Assembly: GCA_964621905.1 (NCBI GenBank)
Contig: CAZUNG010000001.1
Location: 124,001 to 188,000 of the forward strand
Direction: 5' to 3'
Length of the DNA stretch: 64,000 bases
From: Ruminococcus_G sp964621905
GTDB taxonomy: Bacteria > Bacillota > Clostridia > Lachnospirales > Lachnospiraceae
The notes under the pieces were generated by a model. It searched no databases. It was not told the origin of the DNA and saw only the letters and a list, made by a program, of their open reading frames with translations. This document shows, one piece after another, positions 35,646 through 43,662 of this stretch. The position numbers were made by a program, and so were the translations under genes. The stretch's first letter is position 1, and every line of letters begins with the position of its first letter.

Positions 35646-35669
35646 GTTCGATGTTCGAGGGCATCGAAC
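35646..35669 (+). other. Hairpin in the pgk-tpiA intergenic region
   Basis: GTTCGATG pairs with CATCGAAC around an 8-base loop within the 144-base untranslated gap. No T-run follows; it may be a processing or stabilising element. Confidence 0.4.
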
Positions 35670-35728
35670 TTCCCGTGCTAACATATAAGTCGCTGGCAGG
35701 GACAATAAAAAGAAAAGAGGATAAGAAA

Positions 35729-36478
35729 ATGGCAAGAAGAAAAATTATCGCAGGTAACTGGAAAATGAACATGACTCCAAGTGAGGCTGTTGAACTGGTT
35801 AACACACTGAAACCACTTGTTGCAAGTGATGACGTTGATGTTGTATTCTGCGTACCGGCGATCGATATCATTCCGGTTATGGAAGCATGTAAAGGTAGCA
35901 ATATCCAGGTGGGTGCAGAGAATATGTACTTTGAGGAAAAAGGTGCTTACACCGGTGAAATCTCTCCGGCAATGCTGACAGATGTTGGCGTAAAATACGT
36001 TGTTCTGGGTCATTCTGAGAGAAGAGAGTACTTTGCTGAGACAAGCGAGACTGTTAATAAAAAGATGCTGAAGGCATTTGAGCACGGCATCACACCGATT
36101 ATGTGCTGTGGTGAATCCCTGGAACAGAGAGAGCAGGGCGTAACGATGGATTTTATTCGTCAGCAGGTGAAAGTTGGATTCCTGAATGTGACTGCAGATC
36201 AGGCCAAGACAGCTGTTATCGCTTATGAACCGATCTGGGCGATCGGAACAGGAAAAACCGCAACTACGGAACAGGCACAGGAAGTATGCGCAGCTATCCG
36301 CGCATGCATCGCTGAAATCTACGATGAGGCAACTGCAGAGGCAATCCGTATTCAGTACGGCGGATCTGTGAATGCTGCTACGGCACCGGAGCTGTTTGCA
36401 CAGGCAGACATTGACGGTGGTCTGGTAGGCGGCGCCGCACTGAAGCCGGATTTTGGAAAGATTGTAAATTACAAATAA
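35729..36478 (+). CDS. tpiA: Triose-phosphate isomerase
   Basis: The 249-residue TIM-barrel enzyme interconverts dihydroxyacetone phosphate and glyceraldehyde-3-phosphate. GNWKMNMTP holds the active-site Lys, VLGHSERRE the His, and AYEPIWAIGTGK the Glu; the phosphate loop is YGGSVNA and GGLVGGAAL. Start ATG 35729 follows AAGAGGATAAG; the frame upstream runs into the intergenic hairpin and is not coding. A strong terminator closes the cluster. Confidence 0.97.
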   Translation: MARRKIIAGNWKMNMTPSEAVELVNTLKPLVASDDVDVVFCVPAIDIIPVMEACKGSNIQVGAENMYFEEKGAYTGEISPAMLTDVGVKYVVLGHSERREYFAETSETVNKKMLKAFEHGITPIMCCGESLEQREQGVTMDFIRQQVKVGFLNVTADQAKTAVIAYEPIWAIGTGKTATTEQAQEVCAAIRACIAEIYDEATAEAIRIQYGGSVNAATAPELFAQADIDGGLVGGAALKPDFGKIVNYK

Positions 36479-36490
36479 ATCACACATATC

Positions 36491-36532
36491 AAAACCCGCT
36501 TTTCTCATTGCTTTTTGAGAAGAGCGGGTTTT
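36491..36532 (+). terminator. Rho-independent terminator after tpiA
   Basis: AAAACCCGCTTTTCTCA pairs with TGAGAAGAGCGGGTTTT around a short loop. Confidence 0.85.
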
Positions 36533-36544
36533 GTCATAATCACA

Positions 36545-36573
36545 TTGACAATATTAATACAGTATGTTATAAT
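36545..36573 (+). promoter_or_regulatory. Consensus promoter before the yybP-ykoY-type riboswitch
   Basis: TTGACA (36545-36550) and TATAAT (36568-36573) are both perfect hexamers spaced 17 bases. The transcript would begin around 36580, exactly where the folded leader starts. Confidence 0.85.
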
Positions 36574-36580
36574 TTTATCC

Positions 36581-36708
36581 GATAAAAGGGAGTAGCCGAA
36601 CACCGAAAGGTGGATTTTAAATCGTCACCCGCTGCCGAGAGACAGCCGTATAAAATGAGATGTGCAAGACTTTTATCGTGACAGATCGTCATGATAAAGG
36701 TCTTTTTT
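36581..36708 (+). promoter_or_regulatory. Probable yybP-ykoY (manganese) riboswitch with terminator
   Basis: The leader opens with GATAAAAGGGAGTAGCC, close to the GGGGAGTAGC hallmark of the yybP-ykoY aptamer, and closes with TGCAAGACTTTTATC, giving an 8-base P1 helix (36581-36588 with 36670-36677). CGTCA and GCCG segments expected in the internal loops lie between. The 3' strand of P1 is also the 5' strand of an intrinsic terminator (AGACTTTTATC with GATAAAGGTCT, 36667-36708, T-run). Metal binding would stabilise P1 and stop the terminator from forming, i.e. an ON switch. Known members control Mn efflux or Mn-homeostasis proteins; here the transcript reads into a short ORF and YccF. The assignment rests on recalled consensus, not on a covariance search. 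Confidence 0.72.
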
Positions 36709-36798
36709 GATTCATAAAAGATGCCTGTTTCAAACGACATGACAAGCCAAAATCTGTCACGCACGCAGCAGGCAGATTGACAGAAAGGGAGAAAAAGT

Positions 36799-36954
36799 AT
36801 GCCGGGAAAAGAACAGGTAAAAGAGATCAGAGAAGCATTGAAAGCAGGACACCGTGCGTTTGCAAGCTTAAAAAATGCACAGGACAGTCTGAAAAGCGCA
36901 GGCAGCTGGGGGATGTTTGACATTCTATGTTTGGAAGACAGGAGGAATGACTGA
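36799..36954 (+). CDS. Small ORF (51 residues), possibly a truncated relative of a longer family
   Basis: A short ORF begins at ATG 36799 behind AAAGGGAGAAAAAG and reads MPGKEQVKEIREALKAG, then ASLKNAQDSLKSAGSWGMFD. Its stop overlaps the yccF start (TGATG), so translation is coupled. The helical, well-behaved first 43 residues followed by the odd tail LCLEDRRND suggest a protein whose C-terminus was lost by deletion or frameshift. I do not recognise a named family. It is the first gene behind the riboswitch. Confidence 0.5.
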   Translation: MPGKEQVKEIREALKAGHRAFASLKNAQDSLKSAGSWGMFDILCLEDRRND

Positions 36955-37313
36955 TGGGATGTCTTGGAAATCTGTTATGGTTTATATTTGGAGGTTTTTT
37001 GAGCGGGCTCAGCTGGTGTGCAGCGGGATTGCTGTGGTGTATTACGGTTGTGGGAATACCGGTTGGTGTTCAGTGCTTTAAGTTCGCATCGCTTAGTTTC
37101 TTTCCGTTCGGGAAAGAAGTGCGGTACGGCGGAGGAGCGGGAAGTATGATTTTGAATATTATCTGGCTGATTGTCTCTGGAATTCCGCTGGCGTTAGAGC
37201 ATCTGGCGTTTGGAGTTGTGCTGTGCATCACGATCATTGGGATTCCGTTTGGGATGCAGCAGTTCAAGCTGGCGAAGCTGGCACTGATGCCATTTGGAAG
37301 TGAAGTTTATTAA
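36954..37313 (+). CDS. YccF-domain membrane protein
   Basis: The 119-residue membrane protein has two YccF (DUF307) repeats. Each is a hydrophobic hairpin followed by a GIPVGVQCFKFASLSFFPFG-like motif (again as GIPFGMQQFKLAKLALMPFG), and the protein ends FGSEVY. The function of YccF is not established. It is the only substantial gene downstream of the probable Mn riboswitch before a terminator, which hints at a role in metal homeostasis or membrane stress. Confidence 0.88.
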   Translation: MGCLGNLLWFIFGGFLSGLSWCAAGLLWCITVVGIPVGVQCFKFASLSFFPFGKEVRYGGGAGSMILNIIWLIVSGIPLALEHLAFGVVLCITIIGIPFGMQQFKLAKLALMPFGSEVY

Positions 37314-37325
37314 GAAGATATGAAG

Positions 37326-37370
37326 ACGGCGGTTTCCGCGGGTTTTGTCCCGCTGGAAACCGCCGTTTTT
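37326..37370. terminator. Terminator between yccF and the TetR gene
   Basis: ACGGCGGTTTCC pairs with GGAAACCGCCGT, and GCGGG/CCCGC extends the stem; a T-run follows. It serves yccF and probably the convergent regulator. Confidence 0.85.
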
Positions 37371-37376
37371 GTATCT

Positions 37377-37988
37377 TCACTGCTGAAGAAACTGCAGATG
37401 ATCCATATCGATATCCATGCTTTTGGACTGCATGAGAGAAAATGCATGTAAAAGTTTCTTTATTTCGTCTGGTGACGAGGGGATGACATGATTGTCCAGT
37501 TTTACGGTCATCACAATCAAAACAATCTCTGAAATCTCATCCGGATAGTGACACTTGATCAGACCTTCCAGGCTTCCCTGTCTGATAATATCGGCCAGAA
37601 TCGGTTTCAGGCTTTTGATCAGAAAGGACATGAATTTCTGGTGAATCAGCGCGCTTTGCTGAATTTCGATAAAGCTTCCGCATTCTTCCTGGCGCTTCAA
37701 CTCCGAGGACGCTTCCAGGCATGCGCGGAAGATGATCTCCATCTTTGCAAATGCATCAATGTCCGTGGAACTGACCAGATCTTTGCTCTTTTTAATAGCC
37801 ATAGAATAGGAACGTTCGATCACGGCCTCAATGATATCATTCTTAGATTCAAAATAGTAGTAGATACTTCCTTTTCCAATCCCTGCTTTTTCGGCAATAT
37901 CGCTGACGGAAATTGCACGGTTTGATGATTCATTCATCAATTCCTGCATTGCATCCAGGATCAGGTCTCGTTTCTTGTTATTCTGCAT
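37377..37988 (-). CDS. TetR-family transcriptional repressor
   Basis: The 203-residue regulator has the TetR N-terminal helix-turn-helix (AISVSDIAEKAGIGKGSIYYYFESKNDIIEAV is the visible pattern, about residues 19-50) and a helical ligand-binding domain. It is divergent from an acyl-carrier-type cassette, and its likely operator GACC-AAT-GGTC is in the shared control region. Many such regulators sense acyl compounds; here the ligand is unknown. Confidence 0.9.
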   Translation of the reverse strand: MQNNKKRDLILDAMQELMNESSNRAISVSDIAEKAGIGKGSIYYYFESKNDIIEAVIERSYSMAIKKSKDLVSSTDIDAFAKMEIIFRACLEASSELKRQEECGSFIEIQQSALIHQKFMSFLIKSLKPILADIIRQGSLEGLIKCHYPDEISEIVLIVMTVKLDNHVIPSSPDEIKKLLHAFSLMQSKSMDIDMDHLQFLQQ

Positions 37989-38053
37989 AAAAATCTCCTT
38001 TCAGAAACCCGTCATTTGATAAGTATATCAGAAATTCTGTAAAAAAGCCATAC

Positions 38054-38082
38054 TTGACTGGCGGTCGAAAAAGTGATAGAGT
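38054..38082 (+). promoter_or_regulatory. Promoter of the SCP2-hydrolase-ACP cassette
   Basis: TTGACT (38054-38059) and TAGAGT (38077-38082) are spaced 17 bases. A GGTCGAA half-site (38063-38069) lies inside the spacer. Confidence 0.6.
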
Positions 38083-38097
38083 AAGCGCAGAACTAAA

Positions 38098-38114
38098 TTC
38101 GACCAATGGTCGAA
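38098..38114. promoter_or_regulatory. TetR operator candidate
   Basis: TTCGACCAATGGTCGAA is a perfect 7-base inverted repeat around AAT, just downstream of the cassette promoter. A related imperfect copy (TTGACTGGCGGTCGAA) overlaps the promoter at 38054-38069. Confidence 0.65.
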
Positions 38115-38168
38115 AAAAGTCGTTTTACAAATGGAATTACGGAAGTCGAAGATATGGGAGGAAGAAAT

Positions 38169-38489
38169 ATGATGACATTTGAAGAGGTATATGAAAAAGC
38201 AAAAGCAGTTTTTATGAAGGCAGATGTAAGCCAGATCAGAGAACATCTGGCATTTCAGTTCAATATCACAGGGGATGGAGAAGGCGCTTTTTACGCGGAA
38301 GTCAACGATGGTGTCCTCAGTGTTGAGCCTTATGAGTATTATGACCGGGATGCTGTATTTACCTGTACAGCTGAAACGCTGTTCAAGATTGTGGAGGGAA
38401 AAGCAGATCCCATAATGGCTTTTACATTGGGAAAATTAAAAGTGGACGGAAGTATCGAAAAGGCGCTTAGCATACAGAAACTGATGTAG
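38169..38489 (+). CDS. SCP2 sterol-binding-domain protein
   Basis: The 106-residue single SCP2 domain is a small lipid-binding fold with a hydrophobic tunnel (AFQFNITGDGEGAFYAEV and the C-terminal IMAFTLGKLKVDGSIEKA signature). ATG 38169 is favoured since GGGAGGAAGAAAT precedes it; the frame upstream begins inside the operator. It is first in a cassette with an acyl-AMP ligase and a carrier protein, consistent with holding a fatty acyl or other lipid ligand. Confidence 0.85.
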   Translation: MMTFEEVYEKAKAVFMKADVSQIREHLAFQFNITGDGEGAFYAEVNDGVLSVEPYEYYDRDAVFTCTAETLFKIVEGKADPIMAFTLGKLKVDGSIEKALSIQKLM

Positions 38490-38514
38490 CCTGATCCCCA
38501 AAATGGAGGAATGT

Positions 38515-39468
38515 ATGATGGAAGTATGGAAATGGACAGTAGGTCTTGGAACAGCCGCTGCGGCTTTTGAGTATGGGATTGCGGAATATTTCTTCCGGCG
38601 GACGATGCTTCGGGCAAAGGCGAAAAGAGAACGTACACGAAAGATAGCGGGAACACAGTGGGATTCCTATATACCAAAGATCAGAGCGTGCCGCAAATGG
38701 CTGATGGCGAGAGAGAAAGAAGAAATCTTCATACGCTCCTTTGACGGATTAAAACTGTATGGGACGTATTTTCCGGCAAAGGGGTCGAACCGGACATTTT
38801 TATGTTTCCATGGCTATACGAGCGAAGGGTTCAATGATTTTCCGTGTATTGCTAGATTTTATCTGGAACAAGGATATAATGTACTGCTTGCAGACGAACG
38901 CGCGCATGGGAAAAGTGAAGGTACATATATGGGCTTTGGGTGTCTGGACCGGTGGGATGCGATGGAGTGGATCAAATACCTGCTGGGACGGTTTGGGCAG
39001 CAGCAGCGGATATACTTGCATGGAATGTCCATGGGAGGGGCGACAGTGCTTATGATTAGCGGACTGAAGCTACCGCCGCAGGTTGCAGGGATAGTATCGG
39101 ACTGTGGATTTACATCGGCCTTTGAGGTTTTTGCGTCAGTATTAAATCATAGGTATCACATGCCTGCATTTCCGGTTCTTCAGATTGCCGATCAACTGAC
39201 AAAAAGAAGGGCGGGATACAGCCTGGCGGAATGCAATTCCGCTCAGGAGGTAAAAAAGGCCGGGGTACCGGTTCTTTTCATTCACGGAGATGCAGATACG
39301 TTCGTGCCAAGCTGGATGTGTGATAAAATTTATCAAAGCTGTGCTTCCAAAAAACAGAAACTGATCATCAAAGGAGCCTCTCACGCGGAGGCATACTATA
39401 AAGACACTGCTGCATATGAACGTGCGGTGAATTCGTTTCTTTATAAGCTGGACGGTGAGGAGGAATAA
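38515..39468 (+). CDS. Alpha/beta hydrolase, membrane associated
   Basis: A serine hydrolase of about 317 residues with an N-terminal hydrophobic segment and the fold core FLCFHGYTSEGF, DERAHGKSEG, the nucleophile elbow YLHGMSMGGATV, and the catalytic Asp and His in FIHGDADTFVP and IKGASHAEAY. The site AATGGAGGAATGT sets the start at one of the adjacent ATGs 38515 or 38518. In this cassette it could release an acyl product from the carrier protein, as a thioesterase, or process a peptide or ester; this is inference from neighbours. Confidence 0.85.
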   Translation: MMEVWKWTVGLGTAAAAFEYGIAEYFFRRTMLRAKAKRERTRKIAGTQWDSYIPKIRACRKWLMAREKEEIFIRSFDGLKLYGTYFPAKGSNRTFLCFHGYTSEGFNDFPCIARFYLEQGYNVLLADERAHGKSEGTYMGFGCLDRWDAMEWIKYLLGRFGQQQRIYLHGMSMGGATVLMISGLKLPPQVAGIVSDCGFTSAFEVFASVLNHRYHMPAFPVLQIADQLTKRRAGYSLAECNSAQEVKKAGVPVLFIHGDADTFVPSWMCDKIYQSCASKKQKLIIKGASHAEAYYKDTAAYERAVNSFLYKLDGEEE

Positions 39469-39471
39469 TCG

Positions 39472-40875
39472 ATGATGAAAACAAGAAAAGGTTACAGGGT
39501 ATATCCGTTGACAGCGGCGCAGAAGCTGCACTATTACTGCCTGAAATTCTGTCCGAAAAAACAGGTGCTGAATATCGGGAGCAGTCTGACCATCGAGCAG
39601 GACCTGGACTGGGATGTGCTGAAAAAAGCCGTCTATCAGGCCTATGACCGGTGTGAATCCATGCGTCTGCGTTTTGCGGAGGATAAAGAGGGGAATCTGT
39701 ATCAGTACGTTGTTGACAAAGAAGAGCGGGATATAGAGCATTTTGATTTTACGGGCTGGCAGGAATGTCATGCGAAAGACAAACTGGTTGAATGGACAGA
39801 GACGCCGTTTGATCAGTTTGACTGTCCAAGAAACCGGGTGGTCATGATCAAAATGCCGGATGGCTTTCAGGGAATTTATCTTCTTGTGGATCATCTGACG
39901 ATGGATGCACAGTCATTGATTGTATTTCTGAGAGATGTCATCGAGATTTACTGCAATATGAAATATGAGGGCATCGATTATCCGAAACCTATGGCATCCT
40001 ACATAAAACAGCTTGAAAAAGATCTCGCATACGAACAGGGAAGCGAAAGCGAAAGAAGGGATAAGGAATTTTTTGAGAAGCTGATCTCTTCCTCGGAACC
40101 GATTTTTGCAGATATTTACGGTCCTGGAAAGCTGGAAAATGAGAGAAAAGAGAAGAACCTGCCCGATATGCGTGCGGTTACCAATACTTCAGCAAATGTG
40201 GAGGCCAATATCACAACGTTTCATCTGGAAGCAGAGCCGTCGATGCGGCTGCTTAAATTCTGTGAGCAGAATCGGATTTCCATGGTATGTCTGCTGATGA
40301 TGGGGCTGCGCACATTGCTGCAGAAAGAAAATGATCTGGACGATATTTCAATTACGACGACGATCGCAAGAAGGGCAACTCTGACAGAGAAAAAATGCGG
40401 GGGATCCAGAATACATTGTTTTCCGTTCAGAACCATCATCCCCCGTGAGGATACATTCATGGAAGGCCTGCTAAAAATCAGGGATGGACAGAATCAGTAT
40501 TTCCGCCATGCTAATTACAACCCGGTAGATTATTACGGATTTCGTCAGAAGTATTATCATTTGCCGGATGGTCAGACGTATGAACCGATGAGTCTGACAT
40601 ATCAGCCGATGAGCCTGAAAACGGGAGGACTTGAGAAACTGGGCGATATCAGATATCACACAGAGCGGTATACAAACGGAGCGGCAGCACATACGCTTTA
40701 TCTTACCGTCATGCACCGGGCGGCGGACAACGGGCTGGATTTTGGTTTTGAGTATCAGACGGGAGTCGTTACGCCTAAACATCTGGAGTACATTTATTAT
40801 TATCTGTGTAAAATCTTGTTTACCGGGATTTCCGATCCCCAGGCTGCAGTGGGTGATATCATAAAATCTGTATAA
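39472..40875 (+). CDS. Stand-alone condensation-like acyltransferase
   Basis: The 467-residue protein resembles NRPS condensation domains and related acyltransferases with two CoA-dependent acyltransferase lobes. The HHxxxDG active site appears as LVDHLTMDAQS: the catalytic second His is kept while the first His is Asp and the Gly is Ala. YPLTAAQKLHYY at the N-terminus matches the C1 motif. With the carrier protein and ligase downstream it would join a carrier-bound acyl group to an amine or alcohol. It starts 3 bases after the hydrolase. Confidence 0.8.
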   Translation: MMKTRKGYRVYPLTAAQKLHYYCLKFCPKKQVLNIGSSLTIEQDLDWDVLKKAVYQAYDRCESMRLRFAEDKEGNLYQYVVDKEERDIEHFDFTGWQECHAKDKLVEWTETPFDQFDCPRNRVVMIKMPDGFQGIYLLVDHLTMDAQSLIVFLRDVIEIYCNMKYEGIDYPKPMASYIKQLEKDLAYEQGSESERRDKEFFEKLISSSEPIFADIYGPGKLENERKEKNLPDMRAVTNTSANVEANITTFHLEAEPSMRLLKFCEQNRISMVCLLMMGLRTLLQKENDLDDISITTTIARRATLTEKKCGGSRIHCFPFRTIIPREDTFMEGLLKIRDGQNQYFRHANYNPVDYYGFRQKYYHLPDGQTYEPMSLTYQPMSLKTGGLEKLGDIRYHTERYTNGAAAHTLYLTVMHRAADNGLDFGFEYQTGVVTPKHLEYIYYYLCKILFTGISDPQAAVGDIIKSV

Positions 40876-40894
40876 TATGCGAGGAGGAAGCAGG

Positions 40895-41122
40895 ATGCTG
40901 GAACAATTAAAAGATATTATCTGTGAATATGTAGAAGCAGAAAAAGAGGACATTACAGAGCAATCCAGATTCATGGAGGATCTGGGGTTTAATTCCTATG
41001 ATTTCATGGCGATGGTAGGTGAGATCGAAGAAAGATTTGACATTGAGGTTGCAGAACGGGAAGTTGTGAATGTTAAGACGGTTCGTGAAACACTGAAATA
41101 TATCAGGAAACTGCAGGATTAA
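40895..41122 (+). CDS. Acyl carrier protein
   Basis: A 75-residue four-helix carrier protein with the phosphopantetheine-attachment Ser in DLGFNSYDFMAMV and the acidic recognition helix EIEERFDIEV. ATG 40895 is the start because GAGGAGGAAGC precedes it. It is not the fatty-acid-synthesis AcpP: the neighbours are a condensation-like enzyme and a dedicated ligase, so it is the carrier of this cassette. Confidence 0.9.
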   Translation: MLEQLKDIICEYVEAEKEDITEQSRFMEDLGFNSYDFMAMVGEIEERFDIEVAEREVVNVKTVRETLKYIRKLQD

Positions 41123-41142
41123 AAACGGGGAGGAAATATAAA

Positions 41143-42627
41143 ATGCAGGTAAAGACAATGAAAGACATCCTTGATTACGCAGCCAACACATATGGGGATC
41201 GGGATGCAATCCGATATAAAGTCAGAAAAGAAGTGGCAAGCAAAAGTTATCTGGATGTTAAGCAGGACAGCGAGTCTGTGAGCTGTGTTTTAAAAAGCCT
41301 GAATATGCTTGGCAGACATGTGGCTCTGATCGGTCCGACCAGTTATGAATGGATGATCAGTTATTTTGGTGTGGTCAACAGCCAGAGTGTTGTGGTACCA
41401 ATAGACGTACAGCTGCCGGCAGATGAGGTCTGTGAGCTTCTTGAACGGGCTGAGATCAGTGTACTGGTTTATGACGAACTGCGGACGGATGTCGCGCAAA
41501 TGGTACAGGACAGATGCCCGAAACTTTCTCATGTGATATCCATGCAGTCGGATCTTCCAGGTCTTCTGCAAAAAGAGGGAGGGAGTTTTTCGATACCGAT
41601 TGATGCGGATAAACTCTGCACTGTCTTGTTTACGTCGGGAACGACAGGAAAGAGCAAAGGCGTGATGCTCAGCCACAGAAACCTGACAGACAATGCAGCG
41701 GCCCTGGATATGAAGATTCCATCCGGAACAGTTTCCATGACGTTGCTTCCGATCCATCACGCATACTGTTTTACCATGGATATCTTAAAGGCGTTATACA
41801 TAGGAATGGTAATCTGCATCAATGATTCCATTATGCATGTATCCAGAAATATGAAGCTGTTTAAGCCCGAGATTGTGCTCCTTGTTCCAATGGTCATTGA
41901 ATCAATCTACGCAAAGCTTGTGGATGCGGGGCCGTTGCTTCCAAAGAAAATGGCTGCAAAGGCTGCTTTTGGCGGCCGGCTCCACACGATCTGCAGCGGA
42001 GGCGCATATCTTGATCCGGAATATATCAGAAAATTTAAGGATTATGGCATTACCGTCCTGCAGGGGTATGGAATGACGGAGTGCTCTCCGGTTATCAGTA
42101 CCAATCTGGAATGGGAATCAAAGATAAATTCCGTGGGCAGGCTGCTTCCGAACTGTGAGGCTAAGATCGTTGAGGATGAAATCTGGGTGCGCGGATCGAG
42201 TGTTATGATGGGATATTACAAAATGCCGGAGGAAACTGCGCAGGCGCTGGAAGACGGGTGGCTGAAAACGGGGGACCTGGGATATGTGGATGAAGACGGA
42301 TTTGTCTTTATCACTGGCAGAAAAAAGAATCTGATCATCCTTTCAAACGGGGAGAATGTATCACCGGAGGAACTGGAAAACCAGCTGTTGAGAAATTCCC
42401 TCATCAGGGAAATCATTGTCAGTGAGTATCAGGGTGGGATTCAGGCGGAGATTTTTCCGGATAGAGAATATGCAAAGAAAAAGCGTGTCAAAGATATCAC
42501 GGCGGCACTGCAGGCGATCATCGATGAATTCAATCAGGGCACACCGATTTTCAGACGTATCAGCCGGCTAAAGGTACGGGAAACAGAGTTTGAAAAAACA
42601 CCGTCCCAAAAAATAAAACGAAAATAA
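41143..42627 (+). CDS. Acyl-AMP ligase (AMP-dependent synthetase)
   Basis: The 494-residue adenylating enzyme activates a carboxylic acid with ATP. The P-loop LFTSGTTGKSKGVMLSH, GYGMTECSPVIS, WLKTGDLGYVDEDG and the C-terminal Lys in TPSQKIKRK are all intact. It is closest in style to fatty-acyl or o-succinylbenzoate-type ligases; loading of the neighbouring carrier protein is the obvious role. A strong terminator follows, ending the cassette. Confidence 0.9.
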   Translation: MQVKTMKDILDYAANTYGDRDAIRYKVRKEVASKSYLDVKQDSESVSCVLKSLNMLGRHVALIGPTSYEWMISYFGVVNSQSVVVPIDVQLPADEVCELLERAEISVLVYDELRTDVAQMVQDRCPKLSHVISMQSDLPGLLQKEGGSFSIPIDADKLCTVLFTSGTTGKSKGVMLSHRNLTDNAAALDMKIPSGTVSMTLLPIHHAYCFTMDILKALYIGMVICINDSIMHVSRNMKLFKPEIVLLVPMVIESIYAKLVDAGPLLPKKMAAKAAFGGRLHTICSGGAYLDPEYIRKFKDYGITVLQGYGMTECSPVISTNLEWESKINSVGRLLPNCEAKIVEDEIWVRGSSVMMGYYKMPEETAQALEDGWLKTGDLGYVDEDGFVFITGRKKNLIILSNGENVSPEELENQLLRNSLIREIIVSEYQGGIQAEIFPDREYAKKKRVKDITAALQAIIDEFNQGTPIFRRISRLKVRETEFEKTPSQKIKRK

Positions 42628-42640
42628 AAAGATGATTCAT

Positions 42641-42697
42641 AAAAAGAGCAGATATTTCCAAATCTTCATTTTGAGGAAGAGGAACGATCTGCTTTTT
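42641..42697. terminator. Terminator after the acyl-ligase cassette
   Basis: AAAAAGAGCAGAT pairs with ATCTGCTTTTT; a second inner stem lies in the loop. It also ends the convergent HAD gene. Confidence 0.75.
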
Positions 42698-42708
42698 GTT
42701 TGCATTGC

Positions 42709-43482
42709 TTACTCAGGGATTTCCTTTACGCCGTCCAGAATCAGGCGCGGCCGGTAAGGATACTGTTTGACGTCCTCACGTGTCATGACACCGGAGAGAA
42801 CGAGGACTGTATCCAGACCGGACTCGACTCCGGCGATGATGTCGGTATCCATGCGGTCACCGATGATCGCTGCGTCCTCGGAATGAACGCCAAGCATTCG
42901 AAGGCCTGTGCGCATCATCAGAGGATTTGGTTTGCCGACATAATAGGCGGATTTTCCGGTTGTCAGCTCGATAGGGGCTACAAATGCGCGGCAGGCAGGG
43001 ATGATACCGGATTCAGACGGACCGGTCAGGTCATAATTCGTGCCGATCAGACGGGCGCCCTTCTCAATCAGTTTAACAGCATGCAGGATGCTGTCGTAAT
43101 TATAAGTTCTTGTCTCACCGATCACTACGTAATCGGGATCCACATCATTGATCGTGATGCCGGATTCGTACAGTGCATTCAGAAGGCCCGGAGCGCCGAT
43201 CACATAGGCACTGCAGCCTGGTGACTGCGTACTCAAAAATTTTGCAGTTGCAAGTGCACTGGTGTAAAAGTGACTTTCGTCCACATCAAGACCCATGCGC
43301 GCAAGCTTCTGCTGCAGCTCTTTTGGCGAGCGTTCACTGGAATTTGTCAGGAACAAAAAACGTTTTTCTTTCTCATACAACCAGTTTACGAATTCCTGAA
43401 CTCCGGGCAGCAGGATATTGCCGTGGTAGATCACGCCGTCCATATCGCAGATAAAGCCCTTTTTTTCTCTTAATCTTTCCAT
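42709..43482 (-). CDS. HAD-IIA family phosphatase (NagD-like)
   Basis: The 257-residue phosphatase has the HAD motif I FICDMDGVIYHGN, motif II FLTNSSERSP, and IIGDRMDTDIIAG for motifs III/IV, with the NagD-type cap in between. NagD-like enzymes hydrolyse nucleotide and sugar phosphates as housekeeping or detoxifying enzymes; the substrate cannot be fixed here. It is monocistronic, with AGAGGAGAAAG before the start. Confidence 0.88.
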   Translation of the reverse strand: MERLREKKGFICDMDGVIYHGNILLPGVQEFVNWLYEKEKRFLFLTNSSERSPKELQQKLARMGLDVDESHFYTSALATAKFLSTQSPGCSAYVIGAPGLLNALYESGITINDVDPDYVVIGETRTYNYDSILHAVKLIEKGARLIGTNYDLTGPSESGIIPACRAFVAPIELTTGKSAYYVGKPNPLMMRTGLRMLGVHSEDAAIIGDRMDTDIIAGVESGLDTVLVLSGVMTREDVKQYPYRPRLILDGVKEIPE

Positions 43483-43573
43483 AAATCTTTCTCCTCTTTA
43501 ATTGTTTGCTGCTGCCCTCATTGTACCGTGTTGAAAGTGACAGTGCAACGGATAACCGGTATTTCACTAAAAT

Positions 43574-43613
43574 TTTACATATGTTTTACGGGACGGTGAT
43601 GATGCATTTTACA
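43574..43613 (+). promoter_or_regulatory. Candidate Pho box before pstS
   Basis: Three TTTAC(A/G) hexamers occur at 43574, 43585 and 43608, with 11-base spacing between the first two as in PhoP boxes of Bacillus. A phosphate-controlled promoter is likely for a pst operon, but the -10 element is not obvious. Confidence 0.4.
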
Positions 43614-43662
43614 ATCTAATTGTAAGATAGATCTTGTAAATCGAAGAGTAAAAGGAGAGAAA

